Assembly (NCBI GenBank): GCA_020746995.1
Contig: JAGPXD010000002.1
Span: forward strand, 5,394,001 to 5,458,000
Direction of reading: 5' to 3'
Source of the DNA: Plectosphaerella cucumerina
Lineage: Eukaryota; Ascomycota; Sordariomycetes; Glomerellales; Plectosphaerellaceae
Length of the DNA: 64,000 nt
Both the position numbers and the translations under genes were made by a program. How positions within the stretch are numbered: position 1 is the first letter of the stretch; every line of letters starts with the position of its first letter. Under the pieces are notes generated by a model. That model saw nothing but the letters and a program-made list of their open reading frames with translations. It was not told the DNA's origin and did no database searches. Positions 55,307-64,000 of this stretch are shown here, piece by piece.

Positions 55307-57811
55307 ATGACTCCTCCCGTGCCTCCGAAGACCGCTCCGGCGGCACGCTCAGTCAGTTCTTCCTGCCTATACCAATTCCTTCAAGGACCGAGGGTCGATA
55401 CTGACAATGTAATGCCCAGTGTGACGAGTGCCGAAGACGCAAAACGAGATGTGACCGAACATCCCCCTGCTCCCACTGTCGGGCTATGGACCTGAGTACT
55501 GAGTTCCCCTCCACTTACATCTTTCGCCGCATTGTCTTCGCTTGACTGACCCATTCAATAGCTTGTCGCACTACGACCGAGCGAAGCAAAGAGTCAAAGG
55601 ACAGGATCCATGTCACCAAGCAATAGTACGTGCCATGATACTGGAATCTGGTAGGACCTGCTGATCCCAAGCAGTGAAAACAAAATGGACCGCATGGACG
55701 GCCGGCTTGCCAACATTGAGCAGCTGTTGTCCAAGTTTCTCAACGTCGAGGCCTCGGGCGCTGGATCTCTTCCGACACCACAGACGTCGATTTCTCAATT
55801 AACTGACGAACTAGCCATGAACCAACGGGCTCTGGATGTGAGCTCTGATGAAACCTCTGCTCCGGGGGTCGGGTTTGTGGCCGAATCTCTTACCGCCAGT
55901 CGGGCAATCGATCAGAAGGTGAACAGTCCTGGCTCTTTTGGGCAAGACGGACACCTTTCTTCATCGCTCAAGTCGCTTCACCGCCTCATAAATCTCACTC
56001 GAGACGACTCAGAGAGCTTCCAGCCCCCAACTCGGCATGGGCGGTGTGGGGCACACGTTGGCGTGCCAGGTTGGGAACAAGTCCAGCCCATCCTTAGTCG
56101 ATACATGGGCAAGCTCACCCCTGACACCATTAAAGATGTGGTAGCTGACACGAAACTAGCTACCAAACCCTCCAAGTTCAACTGGGTCTCATATGGTGTG
56201 CAACAAGACTTTTGCCGGAAGTGTCGCGTCATGTACGCTCAAGGCAGCGAGGAATCGCCCACGTACGTCTACCACACCGAGTCTCGACGCTTATCTGACG
56301 TGCACTTGCCAGAGACAAGCTTCTAGTGTACTCTATGTTGTCAAACATTTGTGCCGAGTTCAGCGCTACGGACAGCGGTGCAGCAGCCGAGCAAAGCCAC
56401 GAGTATTACCGCCAGTTCTCCGACCTGCTCATGTCAAGCCTCCTTACATTCCCACTCCTGTCTCCTCCCTCATTGGAGGCAACAGAGGCACTGCTTTCCG
56501 CAGTGAGTCCCGAACTCTTCGATGAAAACTGCCGGTTAACAGAATGCTGATGTCCGACTTCAGGCGACTACCACTATTGCTGCATGCAAGCCTTTGCTGA
56601 CATGGACACTCCTACAAGCGGCCAGTCGCATGTGCCAGACACTTGGCTATGACCGTCTGTCGCAATCTTCTTGCAAAGATGACCCAAGCTACGAGCGAAA
56701 GATCACTCTGTTCTGGAGCGTCTACGTCATGGACCGTACCACTTCTCTCCGTCTTGGTCGACCACCTGCCATTCACGAGGATGACATCGGCTCGCCAATG
56801 CCCCAGTTAGACCACGACAATAACATGGCGGCATTACTCCTTCGTTTCTGGGTTGACTGCGCCCGGGTCCAAGGCAGCATATCCCGCCAGCTGTATGGGC
56901 CGAAAGCCGAGTCAATGACCTTGGAGACGCGGGTGTCGCTCGCAGAGGACTTTGCCGCTCAGCTCGACGATATTTACCAGCGAAAAAATAAGGTGAGAAT
57001 ACATCAGCCTTCATTCATTGCAATCTATGACTCACTGGCTTACATGACATGACCCCTTCGCAGGACCATCGCGAAATCATGCCGCTCTTTGCCGATCACG
57101 CAAGCAACCCGGTGGTTGAACTTCTCCTGGCAGGCGAAGCTATGATAAATCACAGTACCAAGTGCGAACCCCTTGCGCCTCAGGTTTACGCATCGTCTAA
57201 TGATTCTTAGAACCATGGCCCTTTTCGCCATCCCGGTAAACCACCCACGACACCATCGCGCCGTCGAGGTCGCCCGCGAATGCCTCCGGGCAGGAATCGA
57301 GATCAGAGACAAGCATTTCGCATCGAACAACATCTATGCATGGGCCGTCTACTGCCACTGGATGCTTCTACACGCACCCGTCACCCCATTCATGGGGGTT
57401 TTCGGCCAGATCGTTGGTGATCCTAGTACTTCAGAGAACGATCTTGCGCTCCTCGAGAATTTCGCCGAGTCTCTCCGCCCAGCAGCGCATCTTTCTGATG
57501 GCATTTCAAAGTTTCATCAGCTCTGCGCCGTGTTTGTGCAGGTAGCCCGGGCTTACTTGCAGGCTCACAAGCAGAGGAAGATATTGCAATGTGTGAACGC
57601 TGGGGCTGAGAAGATTGGTGGACTTGAGCCAACACTTACTTCAGAGTTGCTCAAGCAGTTTGATGAGGATCTAGCAGCGCTGGGGTTCGTAATGTCCCAG
57701 CCAGGGGAAGTTACAGTTGAGACAGACAGTCCCGACTACTTCGCAGTCCCCCAGTCTTGGACGAGCATACTGGATTACGAGCTCAATGAATTCGGCAGGT
57801 CATGTCAATGA
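55307..57811 (+). CDS. Zn2Cys6 transcription factor
   Basis: Eight exons (55307-55351, 55420-55495, 55562-55625, 55675-56262, 56313-56502, 56564-56992, 57064-57161, 57211-57811) encode about 696 residues. The binuclear cluster has Cys at 16, 19, 26, 32, 35 and 42 (starting CDECRRRKTRCDR). A linker and short coiled coil follow (KQYENKMDRMDGRLANIEQ). Then comes a fungal-specific transcription factor domain with the usual landmarks LGYDRLS, VYVMDRTTSLRLGRPPAI and a C-terminal helical region. An apparent in-frame stop near 57208 disappears if a 49 nt intron (57162-57210, GTGCGA donor, TAG acceptor) is removed, which restores NHSTKTMALFAIP. That junction and the first donor (GTCAGT) are the weakest points. 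It is likely a regulator of the divergent ABC transporter or the nearby enzymes. Confidence 0.83.
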
Positions 57812-59482
57812 GTTAGCTCTACAAGCTGGTGGCTATATATCACCGCGTAGCAGTGTCATCACAGGTCATTAATCAACAGCTCCAATCAGGATGTATGCAA
57901 TTTCTCTCAGCTTGTCACCATGGTGTACCAGTATTAAGACTGAAGCTACAAACCAGTCCACGACTATCAATCTGCTGCAACTGGTCAGGCAGATTGAGTG
58001 TACCAATGCTCTTGAGGAATCCGATAATCTTAGAAAGAGATCAGTGCACCATCGAGCCGCCAGGTGCACGGGTACAGTACTGGTGGTCGACGCTGTCGTT
58101 TACCCTGTCGGCACCAGCAGCCCTACGTAGGTAGATACGGAATGGGTAATCCAGCTCGCATGCCCGAGTCCACGCTGGGCTAAATACAGAGCAACCCGCT
58201 TGCAATCAAATCTCAGTGGCCCTGTTCCCCCGACCTATAAGCCTGACATCATCAACAATGACCGGCAAGTCGTTTCAGGAGAAGACCTGGCAAACGAGTT
58301 GAAAAAATTGAATGGAACCTCACCCACCCTCCGTCTACCCGGGAATTTACCTCGAAATACAAAAGGTAAATGTACCCACGGACAGCAGACGACTGGAGAA
58401 GTGTAACAAAACAGTGGAAAGGAAGCAACGCCTGAATCTGCCGGACATATGTCAACTCCAACGTCTATCTCTAAAACTCTTGCAGCAGCTCCCAGTTATC
58501 TTCGCACTTAGCTGACGCCAGTCATTACCATTGACTTGATATGTGCGCCAATGGTCAAAGGGTGTGGAAACGAAACCAGGGCAGCAGCCCAACCGGCAGG
58601 AAGGGAGCAGGTGGCTGCTGGGATTAGGGCTGTGACGGCATTGCGTCACCTGCAACTACGGTGACCCGCCTACGAAAGTGCGTCGCCATTCCAGCGCTCA
58701 GAATTAAACTGTCCATATCAGAAATGGGCTAGCAACGCGCCGCGCCGAAGACCTTCCCTCGCCTCTCGTTTATCGCCTGTCGTTTATCAAGACGCTGGCC
58801 TCGGCTTCAGCCCCATGTCGGATATTTGGGCAGGAGGCCTAGGCTCTCTGACCCCATCAGAGCGACAGCGGACGGCCATTATCATCCAAAAAACGACCTC
58901 TGCCAGCTACCGCCTGTCCGTCACAAATTACTGTGGGCACTTGACGCCAGCGTCATTTACGAAGACACATTGAGTTCTGCGGTCATCTCATCCACTTCGA
59001 AGACTCCCGGGGTCAGCTCAACTGCCATACACTCGCACACCAGGAGCCACTGTATCCGCGGATAGCGAACACGGAAGCACAGAAAGCAGACTGTTACATC
59101 GCCCGGTTTACGTGCATCACGAGGTCTTGGTGCATGGGTGACCTGCATGCTGACAATGGCCATCGTATTTCCTACCTATATCAGCAAGGCAAGACGAGAA
59201 TACGCGGACGTGCTTCTAAATCAGGTAACTTGACGCGAGAAAGTTTTCAAATCCCCAAACGAGAATAGCCAGCTGAGGTGAGCCTAATAGGAGCCCATCA
59301 TCAGTTTGGCAAAATGAGACCTGAGGCCATCACGGACAGGGCATCGTGACATGGGTCTTCGAGCTCTGAAAAGTATAAAGAGGATGCCTCAGCAACTATT
59401 CATACCTCTTCTACATTGCTTCATCGGCATTGCTCAGGCAGCTTTTCAACGCATTCATCAAAAATCACTTCTTCAAGTCAAC
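57812..59482. other. 1.7 kb region without a recognisable gene
   Basis: More AT-rich than the coding blocks, with no open frame longer than about 100 codons and no family match. A TATA-like element near its right end belongs to the next gene. Confidence 0.4.
59374..59380 (+). promoter_or_regulatory. TATA box upstream of the secreted-protein pseudogene
   Basis: TATAAAG lies about 105 bases before the candidate ATG at 59483, with a CT/CA-rich leader between them. This supports a real promoter for the gene that follows. Confidence 0.5.
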
Positions 59483-60280
59483 ATGTGATTCACCTCTACA
59501 TTTGCCCTTCTAGGGCTTTGCACTAGAGCAGTGAGCTTCATCTGATGCCTGGGGAATCCTTGCCTGAGAAACAAATACCTGACAGCCAGCCGCTCATAGA
59601 TCACTACCGCTGCTATCCTCGATGCTGAGGCAAAAGAAGTCGCAGGCGTGTACCTACGCTCTGCTGCAGATATCAGCCTGGAGGATCTGCCGCTCGTCGA
59701 CCTTCAAGTAGAAAACCCGAACTTTCCGGGGCGCTCTTTTACCGGCACAATAGAGAGCGTTCTCTGGGAGATCAAAGCCCTCGAAGCAGAGGGCACTTCG
59801 GCAGAGCCTAGTGTGGTCAAACGCGAGCCGAGCACCTCCGATCTCGAACCGCGACAGGGGGCTCCAGTAAGCACACTTCATCTCATGTTTAATTCATTGC
59901 AAAAAGTAACTAGATCTTTGTGCACCTAGGTCACATGTGGTTGGGGTGAGCCAGTCAATCGGTGGAACTGTGAAGAAGGCTTCCGGACTCTTCGCGGAGC
60001 CGGGGATAATTGGTGTGTTGTTCAGCCTGGCGCATGCGCTCGTGTCAGCTGTTCCTGGGATTGCGGAATGTTTCTCTGCAACAAGGTACGTTTCAAAGCG
60101 AATATCTGATAATGAGGCGTGCTCATATTTCAAAAGCTCAACGTAGTGTGGAGGGTGCACTGCAAAAGTATCGCCAATGACGTCCAGGCCATCGATGACA
60201 AGTGTCGGGCCTTTGACTACCTGAGTGGACTGAGAGAGTTCAACAATCACTGGATTGGCGTCAGGAAATCCAACTGCTAG
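59483..60280 (+). pseudogene. Secreted Cys-rich effector-like protein gene with a stop at codon 2
   Basis: Four candidate exons (59483-59530, 59600-59866, 59930-60085, 60137-60280) join in phase 0 and would give about 204 residues. The first exon reads Met, then a TGA stop, then FTSTFALLGLCTRA, which is a typical secretion signal. Exon 2 is a propeptide-like acidic region (DISLEDLPLVDLQVENPNF). Exons 3 and 4 form a mature domain with Cys/Trp-rich motifs (VTCGWGEPVNRWNCEEGF, WCVVQPGACARVSCSWDCG) and end in SNC. Such small Cys-rich secreted proteins are common fungal effector or toxin-like candidates, but no activity can be assigned. All introns have canonical ends (GTGAGC/TAG, GTAAGC/TAG, GTACGT/AAG). 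The TGA at 59486-59488 blocks translation from the only plausible ATG, so the copy is either inactive or carries a base error. Confidence 0.6.
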
Positions 60281-61027
60281 ATTGATGGATACGCATGGCA
60301 GTCAGTGTGAAGCCTGGGATGCGGTGAGGGGTTTATACAAGGGCAGCCCGGGCGACAGGAAGAAGGTACTGATTCAGAAGGAGCGTGGAATCAGCAGCGG
60401 AATTGTGGATCAAAATTAAGAGGCAAGTTTTGGGGTTCCCTAGGCTGCCGAGCTGATCAGCGGCCAGGGGTCAAGGAACAATCACCTGCAACTGAGGAAT
60501 ACTGCTTTGCATGAGAGGCTCATACTTGACGTGGCTTGGAAGCTGGAGAGTTTGACAATGACCGAGAAGAACACAACCTGAACTGACTTTTTCAAACCCC
60601 CTACACCTACAGTCTCAGTAGTCAAGTAAAAGATGATTTGCACACACCTTCTTTGATCGGCCCAGACAGTTTCTTGTCCCTCCGGGTTCTCAGCTTCATC
60701 GGTCTCTTTGTTTTTCCCCCAGAATTCTCTACGCAATGTGTGTAGTTTTGATTTCTCACAAACGAGTCCAACCAGAAACATGCCTGTCAAGCTGCTGGAG
60801 ACAACACAATGAAGTGCTCTGCGCAGCTGTCGCTGGAACAATCTCAGCGTCCAATGTGAACATTCCTATAAAACAATCGCCGCTCTCGCCAGTCGTACAA
60901 CCTTTCTTCTATACCATCACCGCACCGTCTACAAACAGACATACGCCTCAGAATCAAAGTTACTACCAGCTTGCCAAAGCATCCACAGCTCTCTATCAAA
61001 TCATCACCGCTTCCATCAACCGTCGAC
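60281..61027. other. Intergenic region, promoter and 5' leader of the small Cys-rich gene
   Basis: About 750 bases without a gene. The right end contains a CCAAT word (60851-60855) and a TATA box (60867-60873), followed by an A/C-rich leader of about 150 bases. Confidence 0.5.
60867..60873 (+). promoter_or_regulatory. TATA box (TATAAAA) with upstream CCAAT
   Basis: A canonical TATAAAA, with CCAAT eleven bases farther upstream, sits about 155 bases before the ATG of the 64-residue protein. It is the clearest core promoter in the window. Confidence 0.6.
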
Positions 61028-61222
61028 ATGCCTTCTGCCAACACCCAGGTCAAGTCTTCCGTTGCTACCTCCACCTCCACCAACACCCAGTCTGGATTTG
61101 GACCCGCCCCGGTCGACATGGCTCAAATCGTCTGCACCTGCTACTGCGGTTGCCAGACCGTTGTACGCTTCCCCGGCGGCAACCTCTGTGAGCCTTGCAA
61201 TACCAACCATAACGACGGCTAA
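61028..61222 (+). CDS. 64-residue Cys-rich small protein, function unknown
   Basis: An intronless open frame from the ATG at 61028 to TAA at 61220-61222. The first half is Ser/Thr/Gln-rich (SSVATSTSTNTQSGFG). The second half has a compact cluster, IVCTCYCGCQTVVRFPGG, followed by LCEPCNTNH. Six cysteines (CxCxCxC...CxxC) with a terminal His suggest metal binding or a small zinc-binding fold. No signal peptide or membrane segment. Support for a real gene: a strong CCAAT/TATA promoter, a good start context (GTCGACATGCC) and an AATAAA polyadenylation-type word at 61434-61439. The family is not recognised. Confidence 0.6.
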   Translation: MPSANTQVKSSVATSTSTNTQSGFGPAPVDMAQIVCTCYCGCQTVVRFPGGNLCEPCNTNHNDG

Positions 61223-61997
61223 GCCCTGAGCTAGTCGAAGCTGTGGCTATTTTGCTCGCTCATCTGCAGGACCATGGATCCTATGTTCCATTTGACCTTG
61301 TAGTGCTGGACACTGGTCATCCGCTGGGCGGACAATGGACGATGCAGGATCGGGATTCGGGCGCACAAGAAACCCTTTGTGCTCTAGATTGTAGTTCCGA
61401 GCAACAATGAAGGGACACTTCCGTTGCCCGAACAATAAATACCATCAAAACCATTGTCATTATCATTCAAACCTATTCAATCGTAAACATTCTGATACAA
61501 ATGTGATGTACTAAATGACAGTACATGCAGTAGAGCACACAAAGTTCAGGTCAACGCCCAGGCCTAGGTCTCAGCATCCTTGAAACTGCCATGCCTGAAA
61601 TTGTCTGCTTCCACTTGCAGCTGCTCAGCTCCCAGACCATGTAATGATCGCCCCAGATTACCCCGCAATGTATGCAATACGTATGCAGGGAAAGATAGAT
61701 CAGGACAGAACTGAAAGCTGGGGAAGGTCGCGAAGCGGACCGAACGAGAGCCGGCGGGGTGGCCGAGCCGAACCGAGCCGCTCCGGACCCCTCACCCCGC
61801 CACCTCCAACCCAACCGTTCGGCAGGGACTATGGCCGACCCGTTCCAGTGCCGGATCTTCCACGAAGTGCTCCATGTACCTGTAGCTTGAATATAAGTCT
61901 GCGTATGAGGTCTGTTACCACGACTGAACTTTCAAACCAGTATCGCCTACTCCATCGGCACAAGCATTCACACATTCATCCTGTAACTGCTTCCATC
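61223..61997. other. Intergenic region
   Basis: About 775 bases between the small Cys-rich gene and the dioxygenase gene. It contains an AATAAA word at 61434-61439 and a TATA-like element at 61892-61897. No gene is seen. Confidence 0.45.
61892..61897 (+). promoter_or_regulatory. TATA-like element upstream of the phytanoyl-CoA-dioxygenase-like gene
   Basis: TATAAG is located about 100 bases before the ATG at 61998. Assigned from sequence and position alone. Confidence 0.4.
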
Positions 61998-63169
61998 ATG
62001 GCTACCACTACCATCACTCAGACCACGCCCTCGCTGAGCGTTTCGTCTCAGCAGAAGCTCAGGGTGGACGGAACTGACCCCAAGTACGGCGACTGGCGCG
62101 ACGACCTTATCCGCGATGGATACGCCGTTGTCAAGGGCGCTATCCCCCGCGACCGCGCCCTTGGCTACGCTGACAAGATGTTTGCCCTGGCCGAGTCATT
62201 GTAGGTCTTTATCTAAATCCATTCTCCCCTCAGCTCTGACCAAAGCAGCGGCCTCGGCTACGACCGCAATGACCCCTCCACGGTGCACCCCGATAAGCTG
62301 CCCGTTATCAACGAGAAGGGCATGCTCCTCAACTATGGAGGCCCTCACGAAGACTTTGTATGGGATATCCGTTCTGAGCAGGGGGTCATCGGTGCCTTTG
62401 AGTCCGTTTATGCCACTGAGGACCTGCTGGTGTCCTTCGACGCCATCAACTACGGCTTCGCAAACCGCACCAACCTGCCCTCCAACAAGCCATGGCCGCA
62501 CCAGGACCAGGATCCCGAGAAGCCCGGGTTCCGCTGCCTCCAGGGCCTCGTCAACTTGCAGCCCAACGGGCCCAACGACGGCGGTCTCATCGTCTGCAAG
62601 GGCGGACACCTGAAGAGCGAGCAGTTCCACAAGGACATGAAGGGCGAGGAGCGCATCCCGGCGTGGACCCCTGAGTGGTACGGCTTCACGGACGCGGGAA
62701 TGGCGTGGCTGAAGGAACACGGATGCGAATGGGTCAAGGTGTGCGCCGAGCCTGGCGATCTGCTGCTCTGTAAGTACCCCGATATTCGAGCCGAGAGACA
62801 TCGGGTTGCTGACCGGACCAGGGGACTCGCGCACGCCACACTACAACGTCCCGGCCAAGGGGACGCAGGATAGGTTGGCTGTGTACACCTGCTACATGCC
62901 CGTGGCGGACGCCAGCCAGGAAGATCTCATCAGGAAGAAGGCGGCCTGGGAGGGTAAGTTGGTGATTCCTCCTCCTTCCGATACAATCACACTGACTTCC
63001 CGTAGCCAAGGTCGGAACCACGCACTGGCCCAACGCGCTGCACACTGGCACGAACGAGGCCAAGCGAAACGGTGTTCCGGACAGTATCGTGAGGACGAAG
63101 CCGCTGAACGAGCCGCGGCTAAGCGAGAGGGCGTTCAAGCTGACGGGTGTGCCGTACATCAAGGTCTGA
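61998..63169 (+). CDS. Phytanoyl-CoA dioxygenase (PhyH) family Fe(II)/2-oxoglutarate oxygenase
   Basis: Four exons (61998-62200, 62249-62769, 62822-62953, 63006-63169) encode 339 residues. PhyH-type enzymes hydroxylate substrates with Fe(II) and 2-oxoglutarate; in fungi they also serve secondary metabolism. The iron-binding triad is visible: HxD in PWPHQDQDP (His152, Asp154) and a distal His in SRTPHYN (His248), with Arg259 positioned to bind 2-oxoglutarate. An upstream GYAVVKGAIP motif is typical of the family start. All exon joins are in frame with standard donors and CTGAC branch sites. No transit or signal peptide. Its substrate is unknown, and membership in the neighbouring aromatic cluster is possible but not shown. 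Confidence 0.9.
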
Positions 63170-63942
63170 GCGCGGCCGTGGCAATGTACCACTGTAGGCA
63201 GTGTAGAGTAACGAGAAGCTTGAATCAAGGCATAAGTGGTAGATGTCAAATTGATGCCTGGGACGAGAATCAAGGCGCAGAATGTCTCTTGATGTGTGTG
63301 TTTGTGGAAGTGGCCAGAACGCAGAGTCGGACATGTCCGCCGCCCGGATTCGGGATGACGCCAGAGTTGAAAATGCTCACCTCAGCAACCCCTGAAAACG
63401 GAGGCGATCGCCCTGGCACTTGCACGGCGGCGCCCCGGCGACGGAGGGGCCGCGCTGGACACGAGAAAAGAGCTCCGAGATGCAGCGAATGGGAGGCAAC
63501 AGTCTCAGGGCATGCCGGCATTGAAATGTGGGCTGTGGCTCGTTCCGGTGGAGCCCCTGGACGCTAGTGCGCCGCTGGGCGACCGCTGGCTGGCTGAAGC
63601 AGGGCCTGAGCCACCTGGCGGGGGAGCTGGAGCTTGGTGCTAAATTTGGGATGGTCGGGTGGCTCAGCGGCCCCTCATCTGGCCCCTGGTTGCAGTGCCG
63701 TCAGGTCAGCTCCAGCTCCCCTCCGACCAGCTTCCCAGCTCTACCTGTACAATCTACAAAGCTCAGCTTGCTCCCACTCCGTCACCATTCTCCCATCTCC
63801 CAACAAACCAGCCGTCCTGCTTTTCTTTACTGTACTCCTTCTCGTGATACCCCCAGTTCTTCCATTGTCCCGTTTCTCGACCCTCCTCCCGACAACCCTC
63901 CTCTACGACCCCCGAGCTTCACCACCACCTCCACCATACACA
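63170..63942. other. Intergenic region with pyrimidine-rich leader
   Basis: About 770 bases. The right third is rich in C/T and CCA runs, as in 5' leaders of highly expressed fungal genes, leading to the ATG at 63943. No gene is seen in the rest. Confidence 0.45.
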
Positions 63943-64000
63943 ATGGACGCCATCAAGTCGGCCCTCAACATCGGCTCCAAGCCCGCCGCGGCGCCTCCCC
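63943..64000 (+). CDS. Start of an unidentified gene (partial, cut by window edge)
   Basis: An ATG in good context (ACACAATGGACG) begins MDAIKSALNIGSKPAAAP and runs off the right edge. The start looks like an amphipathic helix followed by an Ala/Pro-rich stretch. Too little is visible to name a family. The CT-rich leader upstream supports a real gene. Confidence 0.55.
   Translation, partial: MDAIKSALNIGSKPAAAPP

Noticed and set aside
57162..57210. Possible frameshift/stop in the Zn2Cys6 regulator
   Set aside because: A 49 nt intron with GTGCGA donor, CTAAT branch-like word and TAG acceptor restores the expected protein sequence. The gene is treated as intact, with lower confidence at this junction.
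37027..57811. Secondary-metabolite biosynthetic gene cluster
   Set aside because: No PKS, NRPS, terpene cyclase, prenyltransferase or other core enzyme is present; the enzyme set fits breakdown or detoxification better.

Overview
The window is nuclear DNA from a filamentous ascomycete (Pezizomycotina, probably Sordariomycetes). The evidence is GC-rich coding sequence, many 44-60 nt spliceosomal introns with GTRNGT donors and CTRAY branch sites, and typical fungal families: white collar 2, Zn2Cys6 and C2H2 regulators, a yapsin-like protease and a CrpA-like metal ATPase. No rRNA, tRNA, CRISPR array, viral sequence or protein-coding transposon was recognised. Exon boundaries were read by eye from splice signals, reading-frame continuity and family knowledge; no transcript data were available.

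Left part (1-30 kb), mostly housekeeping and conserved genes: the tail of an unidentified gene, RAD50 (-), white collar 2 (+), a 'beta-flanking'-type small protein (+), an amidase (-), a large protein with a C-terminal membrane anchor that may be MTC4-like (-), a membrane protein split by a frameshift (-), a four-helix MARVEL-like protein (-), a Cys-rich copper/cadmium-type P1B ATPase (+), a secreted or type I membrane protein (+) and a GPI-type aspartic protease (-).

Right part (30-64 kb) is accessory in character. It holds a flavin monooxygenase (+), an MFS transporter (-) and an ALDH-like protein without its catalytic residues (-), beside a small unknown gene (+). The block at 39.7-57.8 kb contains a cupin, a fumarylacetoacetase-like hydrolase, a CocE/NonD hydrolase, a LigB-type extradiol dioxygenase, a C2H2+Zn2Cys6 regulator, a salicylate-hydroxylase-like FAD monooxygenase, a full-size ABCB transporter and a Zn2Cys6 regulator. 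With no PKS or NRPS present, this looks like a catabolic or detoxification cluster for an aromatic compound: hydrolytic release, ring hydroxylation, extradiol cleavage, acylpyruvate-type hydrolysis and efflux, under two local regulators. Farther right lie a Cys-rich secreted-protein gene with a stop at codon 2, a 64-residue Cys-rich protein, a phytanoyl-CoA-dioxygenase-like enzyme and the start of another gene.

The most unusual signal is a pair of nearly identical whole introns in two unrelated transporter genes: the P-type ATPase (24287-24473) and the ABC transporter (complement of 53880-54057). They match at both ends including the splice sites, and each carries a long palindromic core. The core lies in opposite orientation relative to the intron ends in the two copies. 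This is what mobile introns (introner-like elements) would look like.
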